A stretch of 64,000 nucleotides of DNA, taken from assembly GCA_017524545.1 (NCBI GenBank), contig JAFXVN010000005.1, positions 1 through 64,000 on the forward strand, written 5' to 3'. Origin of the DNA: Bacteroidaceae bacterium. GTDB lineage: Bacteria > Bacteroidota > Bacteroidia > Bacteroidales > Bacteroidaceae. Below, one piece after another: positions 1-8,936 of the stretch (the first letter of the stretch is position 1; every line of letters begins with the position of its first letter). Under the pieces are notes generated by a model. It saw only the letters and a program-made list of their open reading frames with translations, was not told where the DNA came from and made no database searches. The translations under genes and the position numbers were made by a program.

Positions 1-1
1 C

Positions 2-70
2 AAATTGTCCAAAGAAATCTTCGGCGAACTCTATCATAAATTTGATGGGCATACTTGGATGCAATTGTAA
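2..70 (+). pseudogene. 3' remnant of an AAA-type ATPase gene
   Basis: An open frame enters from the left edge and ends at TAA (68-70) after 22 codons. The residues EIFGELYHKFDGHTW resemble a conserved region of a Bacteroidales ATP-binding protein family (usually followed by more than 100 further residues including a DNA-binding or nuclease part). Here the frame stops three residues later, so the gene looks truncated or frameshifted. This rests on recognition of the short motif only. The opposite strand is also open from an ATG at 80 leftwards behind a -7 box at 89-96, so a leftward gene cannot be excluded. Confidence 0.35.
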
Positions 71-112
71 TCTTTCCCATATCCGCTGCAAAGTTAGTGC
101 AAACCGAGCGAA

Positions 113-141
113 ATGCAAAATAAATATGGATTTATTTGCAT
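113..141. repeat. inverted repeat, possible terminator
   Basis: ATGCAAAATAAAT (113-125) and ATTTATTTGCAT (130-141) form a hairpin with one bulged base and a 4-nt loop. It lies between the left-edge remnant and the MATE transcription unit. A second, perfect 6-bp palindrome TTGACC-AAG-GGTCAA lies at 161-175. Confidence 0.5.
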
Positions 142-256
142 TTTCGAGGTGCAGCCTAACTTGACCAAGGGTCAAAGTTACGAAAATAATTCATAATTAT
201 GGAGGGTGCGGAAGCAAATTTTTCATTTTTCACTTTTCACTTTTCACTTATTTTCG

Positions 257-264
257 TACCTTTG
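257..264 (+). promoter_or_regulatory. -7 promoter box of the MATE operon
   Basis: TACCTTTG followed by C matches the Bacteroidetes sigma-ABfr -7 consensus TAnnTTTG and lies 67 nt upstream of the transporter start. It is preceded by a T-rich tandem repeat (TTTTTCACTTTTCACTTTTC) at 219-248. Confidence 0.65.
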
Positions 265-331
265 CAGCCGGAACAGCAAGCGTCAAGCCAAGCACACATC
301 AAATCGTAAATCTTAAATTGTTAAATCGTAA

Positions 332-1693
332 ATGAAGCAGCACGTCCCAACGGAACTCGGCACGAAGCCCATCGGCTCTTTGCTCTGGCAATACTCGCTG
401 CCTGCCATCATCGCGATGGTGGCTTCTTCCATATATAATATAGTGGATAGCATCTTCGTCGGTCAGGGCTTGGGCGACGAGGCCATCAGCGGAATGGCTG
501 TGGCAAGTCCGTTTATGAACCTGTCGGCAGCTTTCGGAGCGATGGTGGGCGTGGGCGCAAGCACAGTCATCAGTGTGCGTCTCGGCCAGGGGAAATACGA
601 GGAAGCCCAGCACATTCTGGGCAACACCATCAGCCTGAACGTCATTCTCGGCATCATCTTCACGGCTGTCTGCCTGCCTTTGCTTGACGACATCCTGTAC
701 CTCTTCGGGGCGAGCGACATCACCCTGCCATACGCCCGCGAGTATATGCTCATCATCTTGCTTGGCAATATGGTGACGCATCTCTACTTTGGCTCGAACG
801 CCATCCTGCGGAGTGCCGGCCATCCCCGCACGGCAATGGGTTGCACGTTCCTTGCCATCATCGTCAACTGCATACTCGACCCGCTCTTCATCTTCGTGTT
901 CCATTGGGGCATCCAGGGCGTTGCCTGGGCCACCATCATTGCTCAGACGGTCGCTTTCTGCTGGCAGTTGAGGCTCTTCAACCGTCCGACGGAACTGCTT
1001 CATCTGCGCCGAGGCATCTACCGTTTGAGGGCAGACATTGTCCGGCAGTGTCTTGCCATCGGCCTCAGCCCGTTCCTGATGAACAGCTGCGCCTGCTTGG
1101 TTGTGCTCATCTGCAACAACCGCCTGCTCCAATATGGCGGCGACATGGCAATCGGAGCATACGGTATCGTGAACAGAGTGGTCTTCCTGTTCATCACCAT
1201 CGTTATGGGACTTGTGCAAGGTATGCAGCCCATTATCGGCTACAACTGGGGAGCGCGGCAGAACGACCGCGTGTTCCGTGTGTTGCGCTACGGCATTGTC
1301 GGGGCGACCTGCATTTCCCTGTCTGCCTTCCTGACGGGCGAACTGATACCGGCACCCGTGATACACATCTTCGGAGCAGGGCCTGAGTTGACGGAGAAAG
1401 CAGTCCGCGCTTTCCACTTCGTAGTGGCTGCCTTCCCGTTGGTGGGTGCACAGATGGTCATCGGCAACTTCTTCCAGAGCATCGGTCACGCGGGCAAGAG
1501 CATCTTCCTCAGTGTCACCCGCCAGATGCTCTTCCTCATCCCTCTGCTTGCCGTGCTGCCGCAGTGGTGGGGACTGGACGGTGTCTGGCTCTCCATGCCG
1601 ATAAGCGACAGCATCAGCTTCGTGGCAGCCGCCTCGATGCTCATCTATATGATAAGGAAAATCAAAAGGAATGAAACGCATCGGCCTGCTTAG
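332..1693 (+). CDS. MATE family multidrug efflux transporter
   Basis: Predicted inner-membrane cation-coupled antiporter exporting drugs or other organic cations. The 453-residue product has the family length and about 12 hydrophobic segments in two halves. The N-terminal half carries the typical PAIIAMVASSIYNIVDSIFVG pattern of MATE proteins, and the second half has the related GLVQGMQPIIGYNWGARQ segment. The ATG at 332 is the only good start; the 30 bases before it are a degenerate repeat (AAATCGTAAATCTTAAATTG). The last 23 bases overlap the next gene, so the two are probably co-transcribed from the box at 257. Substrate cannot be predicted from sequence. Confidence 0.93.
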   Translation: MKQHVPTELGTKPIGSLLWQYSLPAIIAMVASSIYNIVDSIFVGQGLGDEAISGMAVASPFMNLSAAFGAMVGVGASTVISVRLGQGKYEEAQHILGNTISLNVILGIIFTAVCLPLLDDILYLFGASDITLPYAREYMLIILLGNMVTHLYFGSNAILRSAGHPRTAMGCTFLAIIVNCILDPLFIFVFHWGIQGVAWATIIAQTVAFCWQLRLFNRPTELLHLRRGIYRLRADIVRQCLAIGLSPFLMNSCACLVVLICNNRLLQYGGDMAIGAYGIVNRVVFLFITIVMGLVQGMQPIIGYNWGARQNDRVFRVLRYGIVGATCISLSAFLTGELIPAPVIHIFGAGPELTEKAVRAFHFVVAAFPLVGAQMVIGNFFQSIGHAGKSIFLSVTRQMLFLIPLLAVLPQWWGLDGVWLSMPISDSISFVAAASMLIYMIRKIKRNETHRPA

Positions 1694-2162
1694 CGACACT
1701 CATGCCTATTGGGACAATCGCTATCTTGAATACTTCGACACCTGCGACGAGATATGGCACGCGGGCGACATCGGTTCCTTGGAGCTGGCCATGCGGCTGC
1801 AAGAGTTCCGCCCTTTTAGAGCAGTCTATGGCAACTGCGACGGTGGCGACCTGCGCAGGCTCTACACCGAGAAGCTCCGCTGGACGTGCGAAGGCGCCGG
1901 TGTCCTGATGACGCACATAGGCGGCTATCCAGGGCATTACGACCCGCGCATCCGCCAGCAAATCTTCGCAAAACCGCCCAAGCTCTTCATCAGCGGCCAC
2001 AGCCATATCCTCAAGGTTCAGTTCGACGAGAAGCTGGGACTGCTCCACATCAATCCCGGAGCTGCCGGCTTGCAGGGCTGGCATCAGGTGCGCACGCTTG
2101 TCCGCTTCACGGTCGATAATGGTTCATTCAGTGACCTTGAGGTTATCGAGATACCCAGATGA
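1671..2162 (+). CDS. YfcE/MJ0936-type metallophosphoesterase
   Basis: Small (163 aa) cytoplasmic phosphodiesterase of the calcineurin-like superfamily. Metal-binding motifs are visible in order: SDTH near the N terminus (D-x-H), AGDIG (GD), YGNCDG (the GN[HC]D motif in the YfcE form) and SGHSH near the C terminus. These bind a dinuclear metal centre. YfcE-type enzymes hydrolyse phosphodiesters in vitro and their natural substrate is generally unknown. It overlaps the 3' end of the MATE gene by 23 bases. The ATG at 1671 gives the family N terminus MKRIGLLSDTH. Confidence 0.9.
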   Translation: MKRIGLLSDTHAYWDNRYLEYFDTCDEIWHAGDIGSLELAMRLQEFRPFRAVYGNCDGGDLRRLYTEKLRWTCEGAGVLMTHIGGYPGHYDPRIRQQIFAKPPKLFISGHSHILKVQFDEKLGLLHINPGAAGLQGWHQVRTLVRFTVDNGSFSDLEVIEIPR

Positions 2163-2239
2163 TTGAAGACTGAAGAATATATTTTGCTTGCTTCTTGCAC
2201 TTATTTGCCAAAAAGCTTGCAGATTATGATACTTTTTCG

Positions 2240-2247
2240 TTACTTTG
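2240..2247 (+). promoter_or_regulatory. -7 promoter box (variant)
   Basis: TTACTTTGC, a near match to TAnnTTTG, 33 nt upstream of the GTG start of the FAS1 lipoprotein gene. Confidence 0.5.
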
Positions 2248-2280
2248 CGGCGTCAAACACACAATTGAGCACATTATGCC

Positions 2281-4386
2281 GTGAGAAAGTCCATTCCTTG
2301 CCTCGTCGCTACACTTATTCTTCTGCTCGGCTGCAAAGAAGATATCGACACCTCTGCCCGCTATGTCTTCACAGAGGAAACGGTATTGAGCTACCTGCAG
2401 AAACATCAGGATTACTCCGAATACGTCCGCTTGTTGCAGCAGGTTCCCGTCAGCTACCGCAGCCAAAGCACCGTCTTTCAGTTGCTGAGTGCCCGTGGAC
2501 ACTTCACCTGCTTTGCGCCGACAAACAGTGCCATTGCCGACTACCTGCAGGATCAGGTCGATGCAGGCTTCATCACGGAACCCTCGTGGGACAGCTTCCA
2601 GAGCGACAAGAAACGCGACAGCATCATCCGTGTCATCGTCTATAACAGCATCATCGACGGAGGAGACGAGGAATACTACGAAACAGGCAGTTTTCCGACG
2701 CACAACAACGACGAGTTCGGCCGTCCCAACATGAACGACGTCAAGCTCAGTGTCTATCGCCCCCAAAACCCCGACAGCATCTACATCAACCGCATCTATC
2801 CCATCAGCGTGCTCAACAGGGACATTCCTGCCATCAACGGTGTCATCCATCAAATGGAGAAAGTCATTGCCCCAAGGGAAATCACCCTCAGCAGCATCCT
2901 GAAAGAACAGCTTGAAGGCTATGCCTCAGGCTATGTGGTGATGGCTCGTCTGATTCAGGCCTGCGGCCTCCTCGACACCCTCAGCAAGTATCGTGATGAG
3001 GTCTATGAGCACCTCTACCAGACAGGCCAGATAGAGGAAAAGACGCCTGCCAACGGACTTGCCACGATGACCGGCGGCTATTCCTACGCCCCGGAACACA
3101 GGAAGTACGGCTTCACCATCTTTGCCGAATCGGATGCTTTCTGGCAGAATGCCATTGGTAAGCCGGCAGAGGAGATTACGCCAGAGGATGTGCAGACGTG
3201 GGTCGAGGCAGGAGGCTACTACCCCGATGCCGTCAGCAACGCGGACTACAGCAATCCCTCGAACCGCCTCTATCAGTGGACCACCTATCATGTCCTTCCT
3301 TTCAAGCTCTCACCAGACCGACTCGTCTTCCACTACAACGAGAAGGGCTACGACTACGTCAATGCCCCCGAACGCCTCGCCATACCTGTGATGGAATACT
3401 ACGTCACGATGGGCAAGCGACGCCTGCTCAAAATCTATGAAAGTCCGGAGGCGAACGGTGTCTATCTCAACCGTTTCCCCATCCTCGACAATGGTCGGCA
3501 CGGCACAGGGCACGAGATAGGATGCACCCAGGACAAGGTTGGCGCGCGGGTGATGCGCGAAGACGAGAACCTTGTGGACCGCACAGCCATCAACGGCTAT
3601 ATGTACGAGATAGACGCGCCCATTGCCTATAATGAAGAGACGCGCAACAATCTGGCTCGCACACGCATCCGCATGGACTGCATGAGCTTCTTCCCCGAAG
3701 TGATGAACAACGACATCCGCCGTGTCCCCCTCACCGATGCTCCGCACCAGTGGGTTCACTTCCCAGAAGATGCTGAATACAAGTACATTGGGAACCTTAG
3801 CATCAACGAAGGCTCCACCTTCGTCTATTACAATGCATACGGACTGAAGTTCGGCAGTCTGTGCGGTGACGAAGTGAAATGTGTGGGGCGTTGGGAGCTG
3901 GTGTTCACCCTGCCGCCTGTTCCAAAATACGGCACTTACGAAGTGCGCTACCGCATCCTCACCAACAGCGACCGTGGCGTGGCGCAGTTCTACTTCGGCG
4001 ACAGGCCTGGCAGTATGCCGGCAGCAGGCATCCCCGTCAACCTTACCCTGGGCGGAGCCAATCCCATCACCGGCTGGATAGAAGACACAGGCACCGACGA
4101 CGACGCAGATGCCGAAGCCGACAAGCAGATGCGCAACAACGGCTTTATGAAGGGCGAAGAGAGCATCCTTATTCTCAAGCAGCCGGGAACGACAGCCCGT
4201 GCCAACGTCAATCGCAACATCGTGCGTCGCATCATCACCCGGCAGACGCTCGACCCCGACAAAACCTATTATCTGAAGATTAAGTCCGTGCTCGATGCAA
4301 CGACCTCCGAGTTTTACATGGACCATATCGAGTACTGCCCCAAGGAAATCTACGACAACCCGGAACATCCCGAGGACATCTGGTAG
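2281..4386 (+). CDS. fasciclin (FAS1) domain surface lipoprotein, copy 1
   Basis: 701-residue predicted lipoprotein. A signal peptide ends in the lipobox LLLGC (Cys18). A first FAS1 domain (about residues 35-200) shows the hallmark FTCFAPTNSAIADYL and closes with INGVIHQMEKVI. A second, longer FAS1-like domain follows (about 205-440: YGFTIFAESDAFW, YQWTTYHVLPF), then a C-terminal domain of about 250 residues ending YDNPEHPEDIW. FAS1 domains mediate adhesion; the function in this bacterium is unknown. The start is GTG; the ATG six bases upstream is out of frame and stops at once. A paralogue with the same architecture and C terminus lies at 49032-51155 on the other strand. No SusC/SusD genes are adjacent. 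Confidence 0.88.
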   Translation: MRKSIPCLVATLILLLGCKEDIDTSARYVFTEETVLSYLQKHQDYSEYVRLLQQVPVSYRSQSTVFQLLSARGHFTCFAPTNSAIADYLQDQVDAGFITEPSWDSFQSDKKRDSIIRVIVYNSIIDGGDEEYYETGSFPTHNNDEFGRPNMNDVKLSVYRPQNPDSIYINRIYPISVLNRDIPAINGVIHQMEKVIAPREITLSSILKEQLEGYASGYVVMARLIQACGLLDTLSKYRDEVYEHLYQTGQIEEKTPANGLATMTGGYSYAPEHRKYGFTIFAESDAFWQNAIGKPAEEITPEDVQTWVEAGGYYPDAVSNADYSNPSNRLYQWTTYHVLPFKLSPDRLVFHYNEKGYDYVNAPERLAIPVMEYYVTMGKRRLLKIYESPEANGVYLNRFPILDNGRHGTGHEIGCTQDKVGARVMREDENLVDRTAINGYMYEIDAPIAYNEETRNNLARTRIRMDCMSFFPEVMNNDIRRVPLTDAPHQWVHFPEDAEYKYIGNLSINEGSTFVYYNAYGLKFGSLCGDEVKCVGRWELVFTLPPVPKYGTYEVRYRILTNSDRGVAQFYFGDRPGSMPAAGIPVNLTLGGANPITGWIEDTGTDDDADAEADKQMRNNGFMKGEESILILKQPGTTARANVNRNIVRRIITRQTLDPDKTYYLKIKSVLDATTSEFYMDHIEYCPKEIYDNPEHPEDIW

Positions 4387-4425
4387 GAGCGCAGCATCAT
4401 AACAGATGGCTCCCTGGCCAATTTT

Positions 4426-4485
4426 GTTTCGCGTGCTGAAACAAGTTGTTTCGCCCGTGAAACAAAGTGTTTCCACACGCGAAAC
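4426..4485. repeat. nested inverted repeats (three-way-junction fold) at a convergent junction
   Basis: An outer stem GTTTCGCGTG (4426-4435) / CACGCGAAAC (4476-4485) encloses two small palindromes, GAAACAA-G-TTGTTTC (4438-4452) and GAAACA-AAG-TGTTTC (4459-4473). The block lies between the converging FAS1 gene and the HEPN remnant and could act as a bidirectional terminator. Confidence 0.7.
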
Positions 4486-4509
4486 AGTTTTTCGAGGCCT
4501 GTTATGTTT

Positions 4510-4659
4510 TTAGTGATAACACAAATAAAGGCATCCCCCAAATTGGATTTTATCGGATACCAGCTCCTCATAAGTCATGCTCTTTGCGCGTTCCATAATG
4601 GTATCGATTGCGTCAAGAATATGCAGTAACCGATGTTTGTCTCTAATTGGTTCTCTCAT
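4510..4659 (-). pseudogene. truncated HEPN (DUF86) toxin-like gene
   Basis: The frame begins MREPIRDKHRLLHILDAI, the characteristic start of HEPN/DUF86 proteins, and continues EELVSDKIQF. It then ends after only 49 residues, whereas the family has about 110-120. In the next frame the sequence continues VITKNITG, which loosely resembles the normal VVKNIEIIGEA segment, so a frameshift plus loss of the 3' part is likely. The RxxxxH active-site region is missing. The start overlaps the end of the upstream nucleotidyltransferase gene by 17 bases, the usual arrangement of MNT-HEPN pairs. Confidence 0.75.
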
Positions 4660-4957
4660 AAATCAATTCCTTATCACGATTTGCACTTTCTTCAACCCAC
4701 GGGAATAAGGTCTCTTCATCAACCATATCTACATCCTTACCCAAAAGTTGCTGTAATGCCAAGTGCATTTTCGATATCTTGAGTAGTCCGATGGGCTGAG
4801 TGCGATCATATTGGATAAGTATATCCACATCGCTGTCAGCCCGTTCCTCGCCACGCGAGTAGGAGCCAAAGAGCCATGCCTTCAGGACGGGCTGCGTCTT
4901 GAGGTATTCGGCTATAGTTAGAGGCATCGGCTGACGCAAAGGCATTTCTGTCGTCAT
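4643..4957 (-). CDS. MntA-type minimal nucleotidyltransferase (antitoxin of a MNT/HEPN pair)
   Basis: 104-residue protein with the pol-beta nucleotidyltransferase core GSYSRGEERADSDVDIL: the GSxxRG motif at residues 31-36 and the metal-binding Asp43 and Asp45. In studied MNT-HEPN systems the nucleotidyltransferase neutralises the HEPN RNase by AMPylating it. The partner here (4510-4659) is broken, so this gene is an orphan antitoxin or a relic. The reading frame itself is intact. The ATG at 4957 gives the full family N terminus; no clear TAnnTTTG box is seen upstream. Confidence 0.85.
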   Translation of the reverse strand: MTTEMPLRQPMPLTIAEYLKTQPVLKAWLFGSYSRGEERADSDVDILIQYDRTQPIGLLKISKMHLALQQLLGKDVDMVDEETLFPWVEESANRDKELIYERTN

Positions 4958-5039
4958 CTTGTGGAAGTATAAAAAGGCGAAGTTTCCCCTTCATGGCAAA
5001 AAAAGCCTCCGTTCCTTTGCTTTTGCCCCTGACTTTTCG

Positions 5040-5047
5040 TAACTTTG
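5040..5047 (+). promoter_or_regulatory. -7 promoter box of the nuclease-truA operon
   Basis: TAACTTTGC, a perfect TAnnTTTG match 26 nt before the ATG at 5074. It fixes the start of the nuclease gene: an upstream in-frame ATG at 4993 would lie before the transcription start. Confidence 0.75.
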
Positions 5048-5073
5048 CGAAAAATTTAATCAAAACAGCAGAT

Positions 5074-6585
5074 ATGGCAAGAAATAAGCAGAATCGCCTT
5101 TACCTCCTTTTGTTCCTCACCCTGACCCTGCCGTGCATGGCACTGGCGGGCATACCAGAGGGCTATTACACGAACGCAGACGGCAAGAAGAAAGCGGCAC
5201 TGAAAGCCGCTATGTACGCAATCATTTCCCCTCACACCAAGATAAATTACAGCAATCTGTGGGTGGCGTACGAGAAAGTGGACTATCTGGACAATACGAA
5301 TGCACAGGGTCAGCATCAGGTGATGGACTATTATAGCGATGCTGTGCACTATTTCACGGGAACAGGTGCTGCGGTGAGCGGAATGAATAAGGAGCACGTA
5401 GCTCCCCAAAGCTGGTGGGGTGGCGGTACGGGCATTAATGTCGGCTGTGACCTCTTCCAAGTAATTCCCTCTGAATCAACTGCCAATAGCAAAAAGGGGA
5501 ATTACCCACTGGGTGCCGTGAAAGGCACTGTTTCATACTCCAATCCACGCATGAGGACAGGACGAGACTCTGGCGGCAATATGGTATTCGAACCCTGCGA
5601 CGAGTATAAAGGAGATTTTGCACGAATATTCTTTTATGTTGCGACCTGTTATTCAGATGTTAATTGGGAAGACCGCAGTGATGTGAATGTTTCGTTCAGG
5701 AAAGAAGACTATCCTACAATTAAAGCTGATATCCTGCCATTGTTGCTGCAATGGTCTAGGAACGACCCTGTATGTGAATGGGAAAAGACTCGCAACGAGC
5801 GTGCTTTTAAGGTGCAGGGCAACCGCAACCCCTTCGTCGATTTCCCTTACCTTGCCGAATACATCTGGGGCGACAGCGTGGACTATGCCTTCAGCATCGA
5901 CGGCTCGTCAACTGGCGGTGGGGGTCAAGGCGGAGATGACCCGACGCCCGGCTTCGTCACATTGGTCAACTGCTCGATGAAGTCTGACTTCGGCCCCTTC
6001 TTCGTCCGCACGTTTGAAGGCTGCGACGGCGAGGCTTGGACAGCCGATGCAAGATACGGTGCAAAGGCTACGGCCTACAATCTCCCCAACAAGGAGGCCG
6101 ACGAATACCTGATGGTCAACCTCGACCTGACACATGCAGAGACATCTACGCTCACCTTCGACCATGCCACAGGCTACAACCAAGGGGTGACGGTGAAGGA
6201 CAGGTTCTTCCAAGTGCTTGTCAGCGAAGACTACGACGGCGTGCCGGAGGATGCCACTTGGGAAATGCTCGATGTCAACTTCCCGCCACTGCCGTCGGGC
6301 AGCAGCTTCTCCAGCTATGTCTCTTCGGGCGAGGTGAGTCTGAACAGATACAGCTGGAAGAACATCACGCTGGCGTTCCGCTTCCAGAGCACCAGCTCTG
6401 CCGCCTATTGCTGGGAGGTGAGGGATGTCAAGGTGACGGCATACACCGTGCCTGACGCCCTGCCACTCATCACAGATGAGGACACGCCACGGCAAGCCGT
6501 CACCTACGACTGGATGGGCAGGCAGGTTCCCGAGAACACGAAGGGCATCATCATTAGAAACGGACGAAAGATATTGCAAAGATGA
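5074..6585 (+). CDS. secreted endonuclease I family nuclease, copy 1
   Basis: 503-residue predicted extracellular or surface nuclease. After a signal peptide (NRLYLLLFLTLTLPCMALA) comes the endonuclease I domain (about residues 27-270). It contains the catalytic beta-beta-metal segment NKEHVAPQSWWGGG and the later GNRNPFVDFPYLAEYIWG. A Gly/Ser linker leads to a jelly-roll-like region (about 300-460), then a C-terminal tail YDWMGRQVPENTKGIIIRNGRK. This tail resembles the YDLxGRxV...GIYIxNGKK sorting tails of Bacteroidales secreted proteins (related to type IX secretion signals). Such enzymes cut DNA/RNA non-specifically, for nutrient scavenging or degradation of extracellular DNA. It overlaps the next, paralogous gene by 4 bases (ATGA). 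Confidence 0.88.
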   Translation: MARNKQNRLYLLLFLTLTLPCMALAGIPEGYYTNADGKKKAALKAAMYAIISPHTKINYSNLWVAYEKVDYLDNTNAQGQHQVMDYYSDAVHYFTGTGAAVSGMNKEHVAPQSWWGGGTGINVGCDLFQVIPSESTANSKKGNYPLGAVKGTVSYSNPRMRTGRDSGGNMVFEPCDEYKGDFARIFFYVATCYSDVNWEDRSDVNVSFRKEDYPTIKADILPLLLQWSRNDPVCEWEKTRNERAFKVQGNRNPFVDFPYLAEYIWGDSVDYAFSIDGSSTGGGGQGGDDPTPGFVTLVNCSMKSDFGPFFVRTFEGCDGEAWTADARYGAKATAYNLPNKEADEYLMVNLDLTHAETSTLTFDHATGYNQGVTVKDRFFQVLVSEDYDGVPEDATWEMLDVNFPPLPSGSSFSSYVSSGEVSLNRYSWKNITLAFRFQSTSSAAYCWEVRDVKVTAYTVPDALPLITDEDTPRQAVTYDWMGRQVPENTKGIIIRNGRKILQR

Positions 6586-8936
6586 AACGCACAACATTTC
6601 TTCTCATTTTCCACCTTTCACTATTCAGTGTTCACTTTGCCTTAGCGCAAGACCCGTACTACCGCAATGCGGAAGGTTTGCGAGGCACACAGCTCAAGGC
6701 AGCCCTGCACGACATCATCCAGCCAGACCGCGTGCTGTCCTATGGCGGTGGCGCGGGCAAGACATGGAGCGGCTTCTGGCTGACAGACCAGATGGACGAC
6801 ATGCAGGTGCGCGACCGCTACAGCAATGTCGTGCGCTACCTCAACCCCGACATGAGTGCCGTGAGCAACATGAACATCGAGCACATCTGGGCAAACAGCT
6901 GGTGGGGACACCTGAAGAACAATGCCTATTGCGACCTCTTCAACCTCTACCCAGCCGATGCCACTGCCAACGGCCGCAAGAGCAACAACCCGATTGGCAT
7001 AGTGGATGGCAATGTGGCATATTCAAACGGCGTCACAAAGGTGGGCAAGAGCAGTAGCTACCGCGCCGACAGCCTTATCACGGCATGGGAGCCTGCCGAC
7101 CAGTGGAAGGGCGACTTCGCGCGTACATATTTCTATATGGCAACCTGCTACAGCCACATGACTTCGCTTTGGACGACGACCGAAGGCTTGCTGACTGTTG
7201 ACCCGAACAGTCCCCTGCTCATGCGTCCGTGGGTTTATAACCTTATGCTCGAATGGGCAGAAGCAGACCCGCTCGACGAGATAGAGCGGCAGCGGAACGA
7301 TGCCATCTGCGAGATACAGGGCAATCGCAATCCTTTCGTCGATTATCCAGAGCTGTGCCAGTACATCTGGGGCGACAGGACGGACGAACAGTTCTACTGC
7401 GGCGAAGAGCACGGAGCAGAGATATTCGTGCCTGCTGCAAACGAAGAGATAGACTTCGGGCTATGGCCGCTTTCCCGTCCCTTCAGTGCCAAAGTGCAGG
7501 TGCGTGGCAGAGGCTTGAACGAAGGAGCCTCCCTTTCCCTCACAGGCGAGAGCTTTGCCCTCACTCAAACAAACCTCTCTGCCGAGGAAATAACGGAGGG
7601 CACAGACATCACCATTTCTGTGGCTCCTTCGGGCGCTGGCACCTATACCACGATGCTTCGACTCGAAGGCAGCGGCTATGAGCAGCAGACACCACTCCGG
7701 GTTTCCTTCGTCGATGGCATTCCCGCCTACGCCGCCACAGACATCGTTTGTGCCGTCAGCAGCCGCCGCTTCAATGCCAACTGGATGAACTACGAGTCGG
7801 GCGCAACCTATACCCTCCAAGTCTATACAAAGGATGCCTCCGGACAGCCAACAACCTTCGGCAACTACACAACAACAGACACGACCTATCAGGTCAAGAA
7901 TGTCATGGCAAGCACCACATACTATTACAGGGTCGGCATCATCGAGAACGGCGAGGAGATTGTCGGCAGCAACGAGGTAAGGGTGGAGATGCCGGACGTC
8001 GCCCCTGTCTTTACTGTCAGCACCGAGGATATTGCTTTCACCGCAACGCCCGGCAAACCAAGTGCCCAGACGCAGGTGACGGTGACGGCAATGGCTGTTC
8101 CGAAGTATGTGACAGAGGTCAGCACAAGCGAGCCGTTTGAAGTGAGTGCCGATGGCGAGGCTTGGACGCAGCAGCTTGTGCTCACCGGACAAAGCCCGAC
8201 CTTCTTTGTCCGCTTCGGGGGAGCCACAGAAGAGGGCGACTATGCGGGCGAGGTCATCGTCAGCACAGAAGGACTGGACGAAAAGGTCATCTCCGTAAGC
8301 TGTAGCGTCGATGCCAGCAAGTCCTTCTTCGAGGACTTCGATACAGGCTCAAAGGGCAGCTATGCTGTGGCAGAAGTGACTTGCACGGCTGCGACATGGG
8401 AGATGAGCAACGCTCTGCTGGCCGGCGACGACAATGCGGTCTCGGGGAAATGCGTCCGCATGAAGGGGTATGTCAAGTCGGGCAGCACCATCACCACGCC
8501 GGCACACATCGTGATGACGACAGACAAGCCGAACGGCTGTGACAGCCTTTGGTTCTATGCCGGCAGCTACGGCAGCGACACAGGTGTGAAGATGACGGTC
8601 AGCTACAGCATCGACGGCGGACAGACGTGGACGAAAGTTGTCTCTTCGCTTGCCGTCAGTGCAATGAAACGCTATGGCTACAAGATAAACAAGGATGGCG
8701 GCATCCGCCTCAAGTTCGAGAGCGAGAACACAGGCAACAAGCGCGTGAACATCGACAATGTGCAGATGAGCGACTGGGAAGACCCGGACGGCATAGATAG
8801 CCTCACCCCAACCCTCTCCAAAGGAGAGGGAGATAAAGAAGTGGTGTACGACCTAAGCGGGCGCAAAGTCGCTAATCGCAAATCGTCAGGCCTCATTGTC
8901 ATTGAGCAAGGCAAAAAAAAACTTAATGGTCAATGA
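6582..8936 (+). CDS. secreted endonuclease I family nuclease with FN3 and jelly-roll domains, copy 2
   Basis: 784-residue paralogue of the preceding gene. Signal peptide (MKRTTFLLIFHLSLFSVHFALA), endonuclease I domain (about 25-265) with catalytic segment NIEHIWANSWWG and the same GNRNPFVDYPELCQYIWG box. Then follow two Ig-like parts around a fibronectin III-like domain (about 285-560), a jelly-roll domain (about 580-745) and the C-terminal tail YDLSGRKVANRKSSGLIVI. A CCCTCTCC-AAA-GGAGAGGG palindrome encodes residues just before the tail. The start overlaps the upstream stop, and its own stop overlaps truA by 4 bases, so the three genes form a translationally coupled operon. Confidence 0.88.
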   Translation: MKRTTFLLIFHLSLFSVHFALAQDPYYRNAEGLRGTQLKAALHDIIQPDRVLSYGGGAGKTWSGFWLTDQMDDMQVRDRYSNVVRYLNPDMSAVSNMNIEHIWANSWWGHLKNNAYCDLFNLYPADATANGRKSNNPIGIVDGNVAYSNGVTKVGKSSSYRADSLITAWEPADQWKGDFARTYFYMATCYSHMTSLWTTTEGLLTVDPNSPLLMRPWVYNLMLEWAEADPLDEIERQRNDAICEIQGNRNPFVDYPELCQYIWGDRTDEQFYCGEEHGAEIFVPAANEEIDFGLWPLSRPFSAKVQVRGRGLNEGASLSLTGESFALTQTNLSAEEITEGTDITISVAPSGAGTYTTMLRLEGSGYEQQTPLRVSFVDGIPAYAATDIVCAVSSRRFNANWMNYESGATYTLQVYTKDASGQPTTFGNYTTTDTTYQVKNVMASTTYYYRVGIIENGEEIVGSNEVRVEMPDVAPVFTVSTEDIAFTATPGKPSAQTQVTVTAMAVPKYVTEVSTSEPFEVSADGEAWTQQLVLTGQSPTFFVRFGGATEEGDYAGEVIVSTEGLDEKVISVSCSVDASKSFFEDFDTGSKGSYAVAEVTCTAATWEMSNALLAGDDNAVSGKCVRMKGYVKSGSTITTPAHIVMTTDKPNGCDSLWFYAGSYGSDTGVKMTVSYSIDGGQTWTKVVSSLAVSAMKRYGYKINKDGGIRLKFESENTGNKRVNIDNVQMSDWEDPDGIDSLTPTLSKGEGDKEVVYDLSGRKVANRKSSGLIVIEQGKKKLNGQ
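8802..8833. repeat. in-frame GC palindrome before the C-terminal tail of nuclease 2
   Basis: CCCTCTCC (8812-8819) - AAA - GGAGAGGG (8823-8830), inside the coding region. It encodes SLTPTLSKGEGD directly before the YDLSGRK tail. Same family as the in-frame palindromes in tilS, radA, cysN and the leucine-rich protein. Confidence 0.75.

Noticed and set aside
299..1699. 466-codon open frame on the minus strand opposite the MATE gene
   Set aside because: It mirrors the transporter codons and gives a His/Asp/Glu-rich protein with no motif; the plus strand has clear family features and a promoter.
3310..4476. 388-codon minus-strand frame opposite the FAS1 gene
   Set aside because: Antisense shadow of a GC-rich codon pattern; no start context or family resemblance.
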